Part shown: positions 8,751 to 18,217 of the stretch, in pieces
Layout of the letters: every line of letters begins with the position of its first letter
How positions within the stretch are numbered: the stretch's first letter is position 1
Assembly (NCBI GenBank): GCA_021776825.1
Contig: JAJFFG010000133.1
Coordinates: forward strand, 1 to 64,000
Direction of reading: 5' to 3'
Origin: Planctomycetota bacterium
GTDB lineage: Bacteria; Planctomycetota; JAJSAM01; JAJVHW01
Length of the DNA stretch: 64,000 nt
Program-made: the position numbers and the translations under genes
Notes under the pieces: model-generated
What the model was told of the DNA's origin: nothing
The model's database searches: none
What the model saw: the letters and a program-made list of their open reading frames with translations, nothing else

Positions 8751-9850
8751 CCACGCCGGTCCGTCTGCCCGAGCCACTGCAGACGGCCGTCCTCGAGCAG
8801 CTCCTCCGTCACGCGGGCGAGCTCGGTGTCGCGGCGCACGAGCAGCATCTGCCGCCGGACCTCGAGACCGCGTTGCGCGCGTGGCATGCGGAGCCTCCGC
8901 GACCGTTCGAGCGGGACGGTCTCTCGCTCGACCCGCAGCAGGTCAAGACGCTGACGATCGATGCGTTGCGGCTGGCGCACCTGAAGTGGCTACGCGAGTC
9001 GGGCGAAGCGTTCGGAGCCGCGCGCGCGGAACTCCGTCAACGCGTCGGTGGGCGTGTCGCCGTGCTGTCCGGCGCGGGCCTGTCCGTGGATGCCGGGTTC
9101 CCGACGTTTCGAGGTGCCGCCGGCGAGGGACTCTGGGACCAGGTCGATCCGATGGTCCTCGCGAGCGTCGCGGGCTACCGCGAAGACCCACAGCGCTCCA
9201 TGCGTTGGTACTGCCATCGCCGTTCGCTCGGCCTGCCCGCCGTCCCGACCCTGGCGCACGCGGCCATCGCCGTTGCTCAGGATCGCAACGACAGCGGGTG
9301 GGCCGGCGTCCACACCCAGAACGTCGACGGTCTGCACGAGGTCGCCGGCAGCCGCGGGGTCAACCGCATCCATGGCTCGATCTGGGTCTGGAAGGACCTC
9401 GTCGACGAGCAACTCGTGTTCGACCCGAGCGACGACCTCGACGATGTGCCGCTCGGTGACGACCGCCGTCCGCGGTGGCGACCAGGCGTTGTGATGTTCG
9501 GTGACTTCGCGCCGACCGGCATCTACGCGCGCGCCACGCATCAGCTCCTGCGCGCCGACGTCGCGCTCGTCGTCGGCACGTCCGCGCAGGTGAGCACGCT
9601 CTGGCCGCTGCTCGACGCCGCCTACCAGGGCGGCGCGCTGCTCGTGGAGATCAACCCCGAGGCGTCCCCGGTGACACTCGAGCTCGGCGCCACCCACCTG
9701 CCGCTGCCCGCGGGCGTCGGTGTGCCGCTGGCCCTGGAGGAACTCGGCGCGCTCGATGCCGACACGACGGATCGTCTGGCCCGCACGCCCCGCGAGCCGT
9801 TGCGCACCGTCATTCACCGGCTGGGTCCCGAGTTGACGCGCGACGCGTGA
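8747..9850 (+). CDS. Sir2 family NAD-dependent deacetylase
   Basis: VLSGAGLSVDAGFPTFRG, HTQNVDGLHEVAGS, NRIHGSIW, VVMFGDFAP, LVVGTSAQV. Confidence 0.93.
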   Translation: MTTPVRLPEPLQTAVLEQLLRHAGELGVAAHEQHLPPDLETALRAWHAEPPRPFERDGLSLDPQQVKTLTIDALRLAHLKWLRESGEAFGAARAELRQRVGGRVAVLSGAGLSVDAGFPTFRGAAGEGLWDQVDPMVLASVAGYREDPQRSMRWYCHRRSLGLPAVPTLAHAAIAVAQDRNDSGWAGVHTQNVDGLHEVAGSRGVNRIHGSIWVWKDLVDEQLVFDPSDDLDDVPLGDDRRPRWRPGVVMFGDFAPTGIYARATHQLLRADVALVVGTSAQVSTLWPLLDAAYQGGALLVEINPEASPVTLELGATHLPLPAGVGVPLALEELGALDADTTDRLARTPREPLRTVIHRLGPELTRDA

Positions 9851-9878
9851 GTTGTGTCCCCACCCCCGGCAGGGCTCG

Positions 9879-12800
9879 CTACTTCGGCTCGATGAGGACC
9901 TCCGACCCCGGCGTGACGCCCTCGCGGGAGATGCGCATCGCGCCCTCCGCGGGGCTCGTCCACGTCGCTTCCACCTTGAGCGGCGGCGCGCCGGCGGGGA
10001 CGCGGATGGAGAACGCGCCCGCGTCGTCGCTCCGCCCGAGGAACGAGTAGCCTCGATCGTCGTTGACAATCGCGCGCACCCTGGCGCCGACGACGGGATC
10101 TCCGCTCGCGTTCATGACGGTTCCCGTGACGACGGCGGAGGCGACGAAGACCATCGTGACGGTCTGACCGCCTGGATCGACGAGCACGCTTTTCGGCGGC
10201 AACCAGTCGTTCGGGGCGGGCGGGGAGTCGGGGAAGGCCGCGATGCTGCACTCCTCGGCCGCGAGTCCGGTCAGAGTGGCCGTGCCGGAGTCGTCGGTGA
10301 CCTGAGCATCCGTCGGCGAGTCGAACGCCCAGACGCGGATGTTGGGGAGCGCCACCCCGTCGGGCCCCGTCACGTGGACGGTCAGCGTGCGGTCGAGCGC
10401 AATCTTGTGACAGCGAACCGTCACCTCGTCTCCACCGGGCACCAGACCGCGTAGCTCGCCACGCACGGGGAGGTAGTCCATCCGCGTCACGTTGTCCTGC
10501 GTTCGCATCGCGCGGCCCGTGACGACGAGGTCGACGGTCTCGACATCGACGAGCGAGACCGCAATGCGGCCCTCGTCGTCGGTGGTGTCGGTCTCGGGGT
10601 GCTCGCCCCCAACGTGCAACTCCACGAGGACGCCGGCGAGCGCCTCTCCGTCGGGATCGAGCACGCGTGCGCGCACCGTCTTCCCGCGCTCGAAGCGGAA
10701 TGTCATCTCGGTTGTCCGATCGCCGAGTTGCTGTGCGGGTGGCGAGACGACGTCCTCCCCCCATCCGCCGTGGAGCGAAACGGCGAGGATCTGGACGAGG
10801 CGGCCCGACTCCACCATGAGCGTGCAACGACCGTCGGCGTCGGTCTCGGCCTGGACACGCCCGGGCAGGCCCATCGCCAGGACGTACATGCCCTCGAGTC
10901 GCTTGCCGTCTGGACCAATCACGGTGACCGTGAGCTCACGGCTGCGTCCCATCTCGATCGACACGTCGAGCACGTCGGCATCGCGCAGTTCGACCTCGAC
11001 AACGCGTTGCGGGGCGCCACGCGGGACGGCGGCGATCGTGTACGTCCCGGGGGCGAGATCGGGGAAGCGGAAACGCCCCAGGTCGTCCGTGTGCCGTCGT
11101 TCCGATCGGCCGTAGTGGAAGTCCGGCGATGCCTCGTTGCGCAGCCGTCCTCGATCGGCGTTCGCTCCCTCGAGCGTCACGGTGACCCCCGGTATCGGCA
11201 CGCCGTCGGCGTCGCGAACGACGCCTTCGATCGCGAGCCCGGCCGCCAGTGCGATGTCGCCAAGATCGATCGTCCCGGCTCCGTCGAGACGAGGATCGAA
11301 GTCGATGAGAGTGCGACCGACTCCCTCAGCGGTGATCACGAGTGTGTGCACGAGATCGCGACGCAGACCGTCGACGAGGAACCGCCCTGACGCGTCGCTC
11401 ACGAAGTGGCCGAAGCTCGTCGTCTGAACGGGACCACTGTGGTCGCTGGCAACCGCCGCGACCAACGCCCCGGAAACGGGCTCGCCCGTGGGTCCGAGAA
11501 GGCGACCCGTCACCGCGTCGCCGCGACGCAGCTCGACATCGACGTGATCCCGCTTACCGACCCGTTCCTCCTGGCGGCCGTAGCCAGCGGCGGTGACCGC
11601 GATCTCCTGGACACCAGCCCCCGTCCAGCCGAACAGCTCGTAGCGTCCGTCCGCGGCCGAACGGACCGAGTTCTTCTGCGTCCAGTTCATGCCGATGATG
11701 GCGCCACCGATCGGCTGCCCGGTGTCGGCGTCGCTGACGAGCCCCGTGATCGTGCGCCCGCGCGGGATCTCGATCTCCGCGACGTGCTCACCGTCGCCGG
11801 GAAGGTCGACATCGATCCAGTTCGTGGAGCCGCGGCCCGCCGCGCCGACCTCGACCTGCAGCGACGCGTGCGGCGCGAAGCCATCGAAGCGAGCACGCCC
11901 GTTGTCATCCGCGGTCTCCGTGCGATCGACGGTGGTCCGCTGACCGGCCAGCGTGAACACGTGCACCGTGGCACCCGGCACCAGGCTGTTGTCGGCGTCG
12001 GTGACCTGGACGATCAGGTCCACCGCGCCGCCCCCGGTCGCAGCGAGCACGACCTCGAGCCGCTCCCCGGCCTGTGCATCGCGAACCGACTCCGTCGCGA
12101 ACCCATCCGCCTCGATACTCAGGCTGACGAGAGCGCCGCGGCGCAGCGCGAACGAGAACGTCCCGTCCGTCGCGCTCAGCGCGTCGGCGACGGGCTCAGA
12201 ACTGTGGTATCCCGAGGAGTTCATCACGCTGGCGCGGCGCCAGGGATGACGCACGACAGCGAGACGGGCGCCACCAACTGGGTCGCCGTCCGTATCGACC
12301 ACGCGGCCGTGGAGATCGCGATCCCGATCCACGCGAGAGAGATCGACGGGCGCGGGCGTCGTCGACGAGTCGGCCGCCTCCGGGACGGGCTCGCTCACCG
12401 TCGCTCCGACGCGGGCTCGCGCACGGTCCGCAGCATCCTCCTCGACCGGGAGCTCGACGCCGGTGCGCTCGGTCGCAGGGGCGACTCCGGGTTCCAGGAC
12501 GCTCCAGACCCCGAACCCTCCCAGCACGAGCGCGAGAGCCGCCGCGCCGACCAAGACCTTCTGCGTCGTTCCCATCAGGAGTCCTCCGGTGAGCAGGGCA
12601 GCAGCGGTGCCGACCTGGGCGGTCGATGAGGTTGGACGGAGTTCCGTGGCTGCGCTCACGACGTGATCGCGCACCGCGTCCAGTCCACGCCCCGCGTAAA
12701 CGGCGATGCCGATCGACAGGGCGCCGAGCGACTCTTCGAGGCGCTTCGCCGCCCGATGCAGCAGCGAACGCACCGTGCCGGGCGGCTCGGAGCGCGCATG

Positions 12801-13265
12801 GGCAATCTCGGCGGGCTGGAGTCCGTACTGCCAACGCAGCACCGCGACGCTGCGCTGCGGCTCGGGCAGTTCCTCGATCGCGGCGTGGACACGTTCGCGG
12901 TCTTCGCTCGAGATCGCGGCGTCGATCGGATCTTCGGCCTCGCGATCAGGCGGAAGACGCCGCGGGTCGGGGCGACGCGCGGCCTCGCGGCGCTGACGGC
13001 CGATCTTCCGTCGCAGGATGCCCATCAGCCAGGGCAGCACGAGTCGGCCCTCTTCGAACCGCTCGGCGTGTTCCAACGCGGCGAGGAATGTCTCCTGCAG
13101 CGCGTCCTCGGCCGACGCCGCGTCATGCGCCAGCGTCAACCCAACGCGGAACAGCGCCGGCGCCGTCGCGTCGAAGAGTCGGCCCGCGGCATCGGGGTCG
13201 CCCGACTGCACGTACTCGCGCAGCCAGCGCTCAGGGGCTCCCACCGGGTCCGTGCGAATTGTCAT
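9879..13265 (-). CDS. ECF-type RNA polymerase sigma factor fused to a TM helix and multiple carboxypeptidase-regulatory-like domains
   Basis: N-term sigma region 2/4 (ALFRVGLTLAHDAASAEDALQETFLAALEHAERF; ELPEPQRSVAVLRWQYGLQPAEIAHARSEPPGTVRSLLHRAAKRL), TM VLVGAAALALVLGGFGVWSVL, then repeated GxVxDADGxPIxGAxV beta-sandwich repeats. Confidence 0.9.
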   Translation of the reverse strand: MTIRTDPVGAPERWLREYVQSGDPDAAGRLFDATAPALFRVGLTLAHDAASAEDALQETFLAALEHAERFEEGRLVLPWLMGILRRKIGRQRREAARRPDPRRLPPDREAEDPIDAAISSEDRERVHAAIEELPEPQRSVAVLRWQYGLQPAEIAHARSEPPGTVRSLLHRAAKRLEESLGALSIGIAVYAGRGLDAVRDHVVSAATELRPTSSTAQVGTAAALLTGGLLMGTTQKVLVGAAALALVLGGFGVWSVLEPGVAPATERTGVELPVEEDAADRARARVGATVSEPVPEAADSSTTPAPVDLSRVDRDRDLHGRVVDTDGDPVGGARLAVVRHPWRRASVMNSSGYHSSEPVADALSATDGTFSFALRRGALVSLSIEADGFATESVRDAQAGERLEVVLAATGGGAVDLIVQVTDADNSLVPGATVHVFTLAGQRTTVDRTETADDNGRARFDGFAPHASLQVEVGAAGRGSTNWIDVDLPGDGEHVAEIEIPRGRTITGLVSDADTGQPIGGAIIGMNWTQKNSVRSAADGRYELFGWTGAGVQEIAVTAAGYGRQEERVGKRDHVDVELRRGDAVTGRLLGPTGEPVSGALVAAVASDHSGPVQTTSFGHFVSDASGRFLVDGLRRDLVHTLVITAEGVGRTLIDFDPRLDGAGTIDLGDIALAAGLAIEGVVRDADGVPIPGVTVTLEGANADRGRLRNEASPDFHYGRSERRHTDDLGRFRFPDLAPGTYTIAAVPRGAPQRVVEVELRDADVLDVSIEMGRSRELTVTVIGPDGKRLEGMYVLAMGLPGRVQAETDADGRCTLMVESGRLVQILAVSLHGGWGEDVVSPPAQQLGDRTTEMTFRFERGKTVRARVLDPDGEALAGVLVELHVGGEHPETDTTDDEGRIAVSLVDVETVDLVVTGRAMRTQDNVTRMDYLPVRGELRGLVPGGDEVTVRCHKIALDRTLTVHVTGPDGVALPNIRVWAFDSPTDAQVTDDSGTATLTGLAAEECSIAAFPDSPPAPNDWLPPKSVLVDPGGQTVTMVFVASAVVTGTVMNASGDPVVGARVRAIVNDDRGYSFLGRSDDAGAFSIRVPAGAPPLKVEATWTSPAEGAMRISREGVTPGSEVLIEPK

Positions 13266-13339
13266 CCTCGACCAGCATTACCACGAGGGCGGTGTTGCGT
13301 TGCAGTCGAGGGCGAAATTCGGGGCTGACCGTGACGCGA

Positions 13340-14754
13340 CTACTCGTCGTCGCGCTGCGCGTCCCACCAGTGCTGCCACTGGCCCAGGGCCCGGTTCCAG
13401 CGCCCACGGCCGTCGCTGTCTCGCATCGGCTGCATCGCGGGCCCCATGGCGTTGAGGTCGAACCCGACGCCCCCGGTGTACGCCACGGTCCAACCACTGC
13501 CGAGAACGTGCTCGACGCTGAGCTCGCCTCGGGGCGACTCCGGGTTCTGGACACGCCCTTCGTAGACGACCTGACGCCCGCCGAATCGTTCGCCCGTGAT
13601 CGAGCGCAGCCGGCGGAACGCGTTCCAGCGAACGGGCAACGAGGTCTGATCGAGGAGCGCGATCAGAGACGGCACGCGGCTGTCGGGGTCGTCGATCTCC
13701 GCTCCCGCCTTGCGGAGCGCGCGCTCGACCAGCGTCTCGTCCTTGCGGTTCTTCGCCCACCACGCGCGAAACGTCCCCATCGAGGTGAAGCGCCGCCCGA
13801 CCAGGAGTGACAGCGCCCAGACGGCGGCCTCCGGCTCCTCGTCCGCCCGCGCGAGGATCGCAGGAACGTCGGCCAGGTCGCCGGTCAATCCGAGTCCGCG
13901 CAATGCCGGCTCGAGCACGAAGTCGTCGTCCTCGGCGAGGGCGGCCCGGAACGTCGTCACCGAAGCTGGCTCAGCCCACGCCACGAGCGCGTCCATCCCG
14001 TTCCAGCGGATCTCGACATCGGCATCCAAGTCCGCGACCTCGCGCGACAGCTTGATGACGACGTCGGCGGCGGGCGCTTCGTAGCCGGCGAGGGCCAGGA
14101 CCGCGGTCGGCGCAGTGTCCACCTCGGTGAGCAGGTCGAGCAACTGCGCGTGCACAGACGCATCGGCCAGCTCAGCGAGCTGGACGGCGGCCTCCTCGCC
14201 CTCGACGGGATCAGCCGCGGCGGCCAGAAGCTCGCCGATCCGCGAGTCCCATTCCGCGACGACCGCCTCTCGCCACTGCGGAGTCGCGTCACCGTCACCT
14301 CTCGCCCCGTGGTGGTACGCATACCCGACGCGTTCCAATCGAGAAGCTGGCGGGCGTCCCACTCGGCGTCGGCCAGGTCGCGCCACACCTGCGGAACCGC
14401 GGGGTCCCAGTCCTCCTCCGGGTGCAGCAGCGCGGCGCGGAACTCGCCCCGCGCCGTCCACTCGGCGATCTGCCAGAGGCTCGCACGATGGTACGGATGT
14501 CGTTCCTCGGCCTGGATGAGGTAGACCAACGGAGCATCGCCGTTCGCGTTGCGGCACCCGTCGGCGTCGACTCCGCCGTACGTGTTCGAGGACTGGACGC
14601 GCACGCTGGGGTACGTCTTCTCGCACGAGGCGCACTCGACGGGAACCTCCTCGACGCGCGTCGCGGTAGCGTCACCCACGAGGAGCACGGTCGCCAGCGC
14701 CGCCGCTCCGACGATCCGCCGCCATCCTCGACTCAGGGCTCGCGACATCGACAC
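13340..14754 (-). pseudogene. Frameshifted zinc-ribbon/HEAT-repeat secreted protein (N-terminal half in ORF 13957..14754, C-terminal half in ORF 13340..14635)
   Basis: N-term VEEVPVECASCEKTYPSVRVQSSNTYGGVDADGC and C-term QPMRDSDGRGRWNRALGQWQHWWDAQRDDE match the intact paralog at 16229..18133; frame changes at a GGGG run near 14305-14308. Confidence 0.75.
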
Positions 14755-14784
14755 CTCCGTGTGGCGCCCGCTCAGGTCAGGCGC

Positions 14785-14910
14785 CCCTGATCTGCATTGG
14801 CGCCCTGATCGGCATTGGCACCCTGATCGGCATTGGCACCCAGATCCGCATTGGCACCCTGATCCGCATTCGCACCCAGATCCGCATTGGCACCCAGATC
14901 AACTCAGGCA
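14785..14910. repeat. 18-bp tandem repeat array (consensus cc(c)tgatccgcattggca), about 6-7 units
   Basis: Units start at 14785, 14803, 14821, 14839, 14857, 14875, 14893 with exact 18-bp period; last unit degenerate. Confidence 0.95.
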
Positions 14911-14936
14911 CCGTAGTCTGGAGGGGAGGAGGCCGA

Positions 14937-16232
14937 ATGCGCAATGGGGTGATGCCGGCTATCGCCATCGGGGTGGTCGCGGTCCTCGCGGGACTCACGT
15001 GGCTGGTCCTCGCTCCGGCGGCGACCACCCCGCCGGCCACCGACAACAGTCTCGCGATGAACGCCGAGGGCGACGCTCCACCGGAGGCCGCCCGACCGCG
15101 CACCTCCGATCGCGCCGACCATGACGGACCGCCGACTCGCGACGCGTCGCCGCCAGGGCCGGCAGAGGACGCGGACGGTCCCGATCGGCGCTCGGCGCGG
15201 GCGGACGCTCGCCCCGACGCGGGTCCGGTCGAGAAGCGAGCACGCGTCCGGGTCCGCAAGCCCAGCGCGACGACGTCGGGCGCGCCGCAAGGAACCGAGG
15301 CGATCGCTCGGGCGGCGCAGATGCTCCGGTCCCAGGCGCGCGAGTCCTCGAACCCGGCCGAGGTCGAGGCGCTGCTGGCCGCGGCCGAGGAGCTGGAGCG
15401 CAAGCTGACGCCCTACGTCGGTGCGCTGGCGCGCGACGAGCTCGATCTGCGGACCGCGCTCGCGGTCCTCGGGGCGGATGCCGCGCTCAAGGAGCGGTTC
15501 GCCGAGCCGAACGATTCGGAGATCCTGGACGGCTCCAAGTGGACGCCGGACGACGGCCTCCCCGAGCACGTCGTGCTCCAGTTCCCGAAGGGCGTCCATC
15601 GCTTCAATCCGGAGGACGTGTCAAGGCTCGATCCTCCCCCGAAGACTGTCGTTATCGAGGGCGCGGGAATGGACTCGACGGCGCTCGTCGGTTGGGCGCG
15701 CTGGAACCCGCCTCGGAACGGGCCGCGGTGGACATTCCGAGACTGCACGATCCACTGCAACGACGAGCCCTTCGCCAACGGTGGTCGGGGAGAGTTCCGG
15801 CTGGAGCGCGTCCGCGTCGTCGGCTACCTCGACGGTTCTGGGGGCTCGACGATGATGGACCAGTCGGGGCTCCTGGTCGCCGTGGACTGCCGCTTCGAAG
15901 CAGGCTTCGCGGGCAGATCGGGCAGCCGCCTGTTCATGGGGAGGGACCTCTTCGTGCGCCTCGAGGGCTGCACGTTCGTGGGCCCGTTCCAAGACTTCAG
16001 TAGCGCCACGGCGCTGGTGGCAACGGACTGTGCGTTCGAGTGGACGAAAAAGGCCTTCGTCAAGCACCTCGAGAAGGCCGTGGCGGCGGCCGCCAGAGAG
16101 GCGGAGGGCGGTGCGTCACGCAGGCAGCCCGAGTGGTTCTACGACTGCGTCATCGAGTCTGTCCACGAGAAGGGGCACTGGCCGGAGCGCAAGCTCGCGG
16201 ACATCAACGTGGACTGGGCGCCCGACCGATGA
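14937..16232 (+). CDS. Secreted/anchored hypothetical protein with possible right-handed beta-helix region
   Basis: N-terminal TM VMPAIAIGVVAVLAGLTWLVLA; repeated VVIEGAGMDSTALVG...FRDCTIHCNDEPFANGG...RLERVRVVGY...VAVDCRFEAG pattern. Confidence 0.75.
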   Translation: MRNGVMPAIAIGVVAVLAGLTWLVLAPAATTPPATDNSLAMNAEGDAPPEAARPRTSDRADHDGPPTRDASPPGPAEDADGPDRRSARADARPDAGPVEKRARVRVRKPSATTSGAPQGTEAIARAAQMLRSQARESSNPAEVEALLAAAEELERKLTPYVGALARDELDLRTALAVLGADAALKERFAEPNDSEILDGSKWTPDDGLPEHVVLQFPKGVHRFNPEDVSRLDPPPKTVVIEGAGMDSTALVGWARWNPPRNGPRWTFRDCTIHCNDEPFANGGRGEFRLERVRVVGYLDGSGGSTMMDQSGLLVAVDCRFEAGFAGRSGSRLFMGRDLFVRLEGCTFVGPFQDFSSATALVATDCAFEWTKKAFVKHLEKAVAAAAREAEGGASRRQPEWFYDCVIESVHEKGHWPERKLADINVDWAPDR

Positions 16233-18133
16233 TCTGCCTCCGCACCCCGTCGAAGCGCAACAGGCCACTCGCGCGACTCGCTCTGCTGCTCACGCTGTTC
16301 TTCGTCTTCTGCATCGCGACGTCGGCTCACGCCACGACGACGCGCCCCGTCGAGGTCGCGTGCCCGGTCTGCGCGCACGAGTTCACGGCGTATGAAGTCG
16401 GCTCCACCAACACGTTCGGCGGGACCGACTTCGACTTCTGCGCGCACGCCCGCGGCGAGCCGCCGAACTCGCACTGGGTCTGGGCGTGCCCATCGTGTCA
16501 CTACGCGAACTGGGCGGATGACTTCCCCGACGAGATCGAGGACGCCGACACACGCAGGACCCTGCGCGACGCGCTGAAGATCGGGATGGAGATCACGCTC
16601 GACGCCGACCAACGGAGGATTCCTGCGCGCGACAAGTACGCGCTCTTCCTCCAGTCGATGGACGTCGTCGGCGCCAGCCCGGGGGAACTCGCTCACGTGG
16701 CACTACTCGGCGCGTGGGCTGAGCGGCTCGAGGCTCCGTACATCGGCGACCGCATCGAGGGCGTCGACGAGCTCCGCCCGGTGTGGAAGTCGCTCGACAG
16801 CGAGCTCACGGAACGCATGGAGGCCCTCGGTGGCGACAGCAAGAGCGGCCTGAACTGGCCGCGCCGCAAGATCGTCGTGGCGACGGCCATCCTCGCGGAG
16901 TCACCGCCAGAAGACGCGCCGCGCTCAGCGATCGACACACGACACCTCCGCGCCGCGTGGCTCCTGCGGCTGCGTGGCGAGAACGCCACCGCCGCGCCGG
17001 TGCTGCGCCGGCTCGCTGACGACGAGGACGCGCACGACATCATCCGCGCCGCCGCGAGCGACGTGCTCGCGGGCATCGGACACGAGACGCGTCTGCAGGA
17101 GGAGTGGCTCACCTACGCGCTGACGGCACATCGGTCCGGCGAATGGAGCGGCGACGACGCCGCGTCCCGCGCGCATCAGATCGGGGACACGTATCGCCGT
17201 CTCGGCCGCATGGAGGCGGCGCTGTCCTGGTACGAACGCACGCTCCGCGACCCGCACGTCGCGGCGCCGGTCTTCGACGTGACGCGTGAGTGCGTCGAAC
17301 GCTGGTGCCGGGGGCGCATCTCCGACGAGGAGCTCGAGGAGTTGCGCGCCACCCGGCTCGACGGGTTGCTCGACCTGCTTGCGGACCCGGAGACCACGTA
17401 CGACGCCTATCGCTCCCTCCGCGCGCTCGGCGAGCGGTCGACGATCCCGGGCATCGTCGCCGCGCTCGACCACGAGCACGACAAGGTACGCGCGTGCGCG
17501 GCGCGGACGCTCCGGAGCCTCCCGGAGCTGCCGGACAACGCCATCGACGCGCTCGCCAAGGTGCTGAGCGAGGACCTCGACGACTCGGAGGAGTACGCGG
17601 CCGCGGCATTGGTCCAGAACGGTTCGCCGCGCGCCCGCGAGGCATTCCTGGGCGGAATCGACTCGTCGACCGAACGCACGCGTAGGTGGTGCGTCGAGGG
17701 ACTGGGTATGACGGGAGAGGCCAACGACATCCCGGTGTTGCTGGGGCTCATCGAGACGTACCCGGGCATGGAGAGCAGGGTGTGCGAGGCGCTGACGCAG
17801 CTCGTCTGTCAACCCGTGGAGAAGCTGAAGACGTTCCGCGTGTGGTGGAAGCTGCACGAGCACGAGACGCGCGCGGACTGGACGACGGCCGTCTTCGCGA
17901 ACGGCGCTCTCGTGCTCGACGGCGTCGACGCGCGGACGCAGCAGATGCGGCTGATCGAGACGCTCGCGAGTGACGACGTCCCGCTGCGCTGCGCGGCGCT
18001 CCGCCGGCTGCGCGAGATGACCGGCCGCTCGATCGGTTGGGATCCGCTCACGAACAATGGGACGTACCCACGTCTCGTGCAGGAACGTCGCATGGCCGTC
18101 AGCGCCTGGCGGACCTGGTGGGACGGCGAGTAG
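16229..18133 (+). CDS. Secreted protein with N-terminal CxxC zinc ribbon (DUF2225-like) and HEAT repeats
   Basis: Start MICLRTPSKRNR overlaps upstream stop; VEVACPVCAHEFTAYEVGSTNTFGGTDFDFC; HEAT region GIVAALDHEHDKVRACAARTLRSL. Confidence 0.82.
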   Translation: MICLRTPSKRNRPLARLALLLTLFFVFCIATSAHATTTRPVEVACPVCAHEFTAYEVGSTNTFGGTDFDFCAHARGEPPNSHWVWACPSCHYANWADDFPDEIEDADTRRTLRDALKIGMEITLDADQRRIPARDKYALFLQSMDVVGASPGELAHVALLGAWAERLEAPYIGDRIEGVDELRPVWKSLDSELTERMEALGGDSKSGLNWPRRKIVVATAILAESPPEDAPRSAIDTRHLRAAWLLRLRGENATAAPVLRRLADDEDAHDIIRAAASDVLAGIGHETRLQEEWLTYALTAHRSGEWSGDDAASRAHQIGDTYRRLGRMEAALSWYERTLRDPHVAAPVFDVTRECVERWCRGRISDEELEELRATRLDGLLDLLADPETTYDAYRSLRALGERSTIPGIVAALDHEHDKVRACAARTLRSLPELPDNAIDALAKVLSEDLDDSEEYAAAALVQNGSPRAREAFLGGIDSSTERTRRWCVEGLGMTGEANDIPVLLGLIETYPGMESRVCEALTQLVCQPVEKLKTFRVWWKLHEHETRADWTTAVFANGALVLDGVDARTQQMRLIETLASDDVPLRCAALRRLREMTGRSIGWDPLTNNGTYPRLVQERRMAVSAWRTWWDGE

Positions 18134-18154
18134 CCCCCGGACCCGAATCCGTTG

Positions 18155-18173
18155 CGGCTCCGTAGCGGAGCCG
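18155..18173. terminator. Hairpin CGGCTCCG-TAG-CGGAGCCG between genes (possible rho-independent-like terminator, no clear T tract)
   Basis: Perfect 8-bp stem just after the stop at 18133. Confidence 0.4.
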
Positions 18174-18217
18174 GCGGCCGTGGCACGACGACGTACTCTG
18201 ATCGGTGGGAGGCTCCC

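Noticed and set aside
14295-14315. Programmed ribosomal frameshift in the 13340-14754 gene
   Set aside because: The site is a plain GGGG run without a recognisable slippery heptamer plus stimulator; simple mutation or sequencing error is more likely.
14785-14910. 18-bp array considered as a CRISPR array
   Set aside because: Units are directly abutting with no spacers and are too short.
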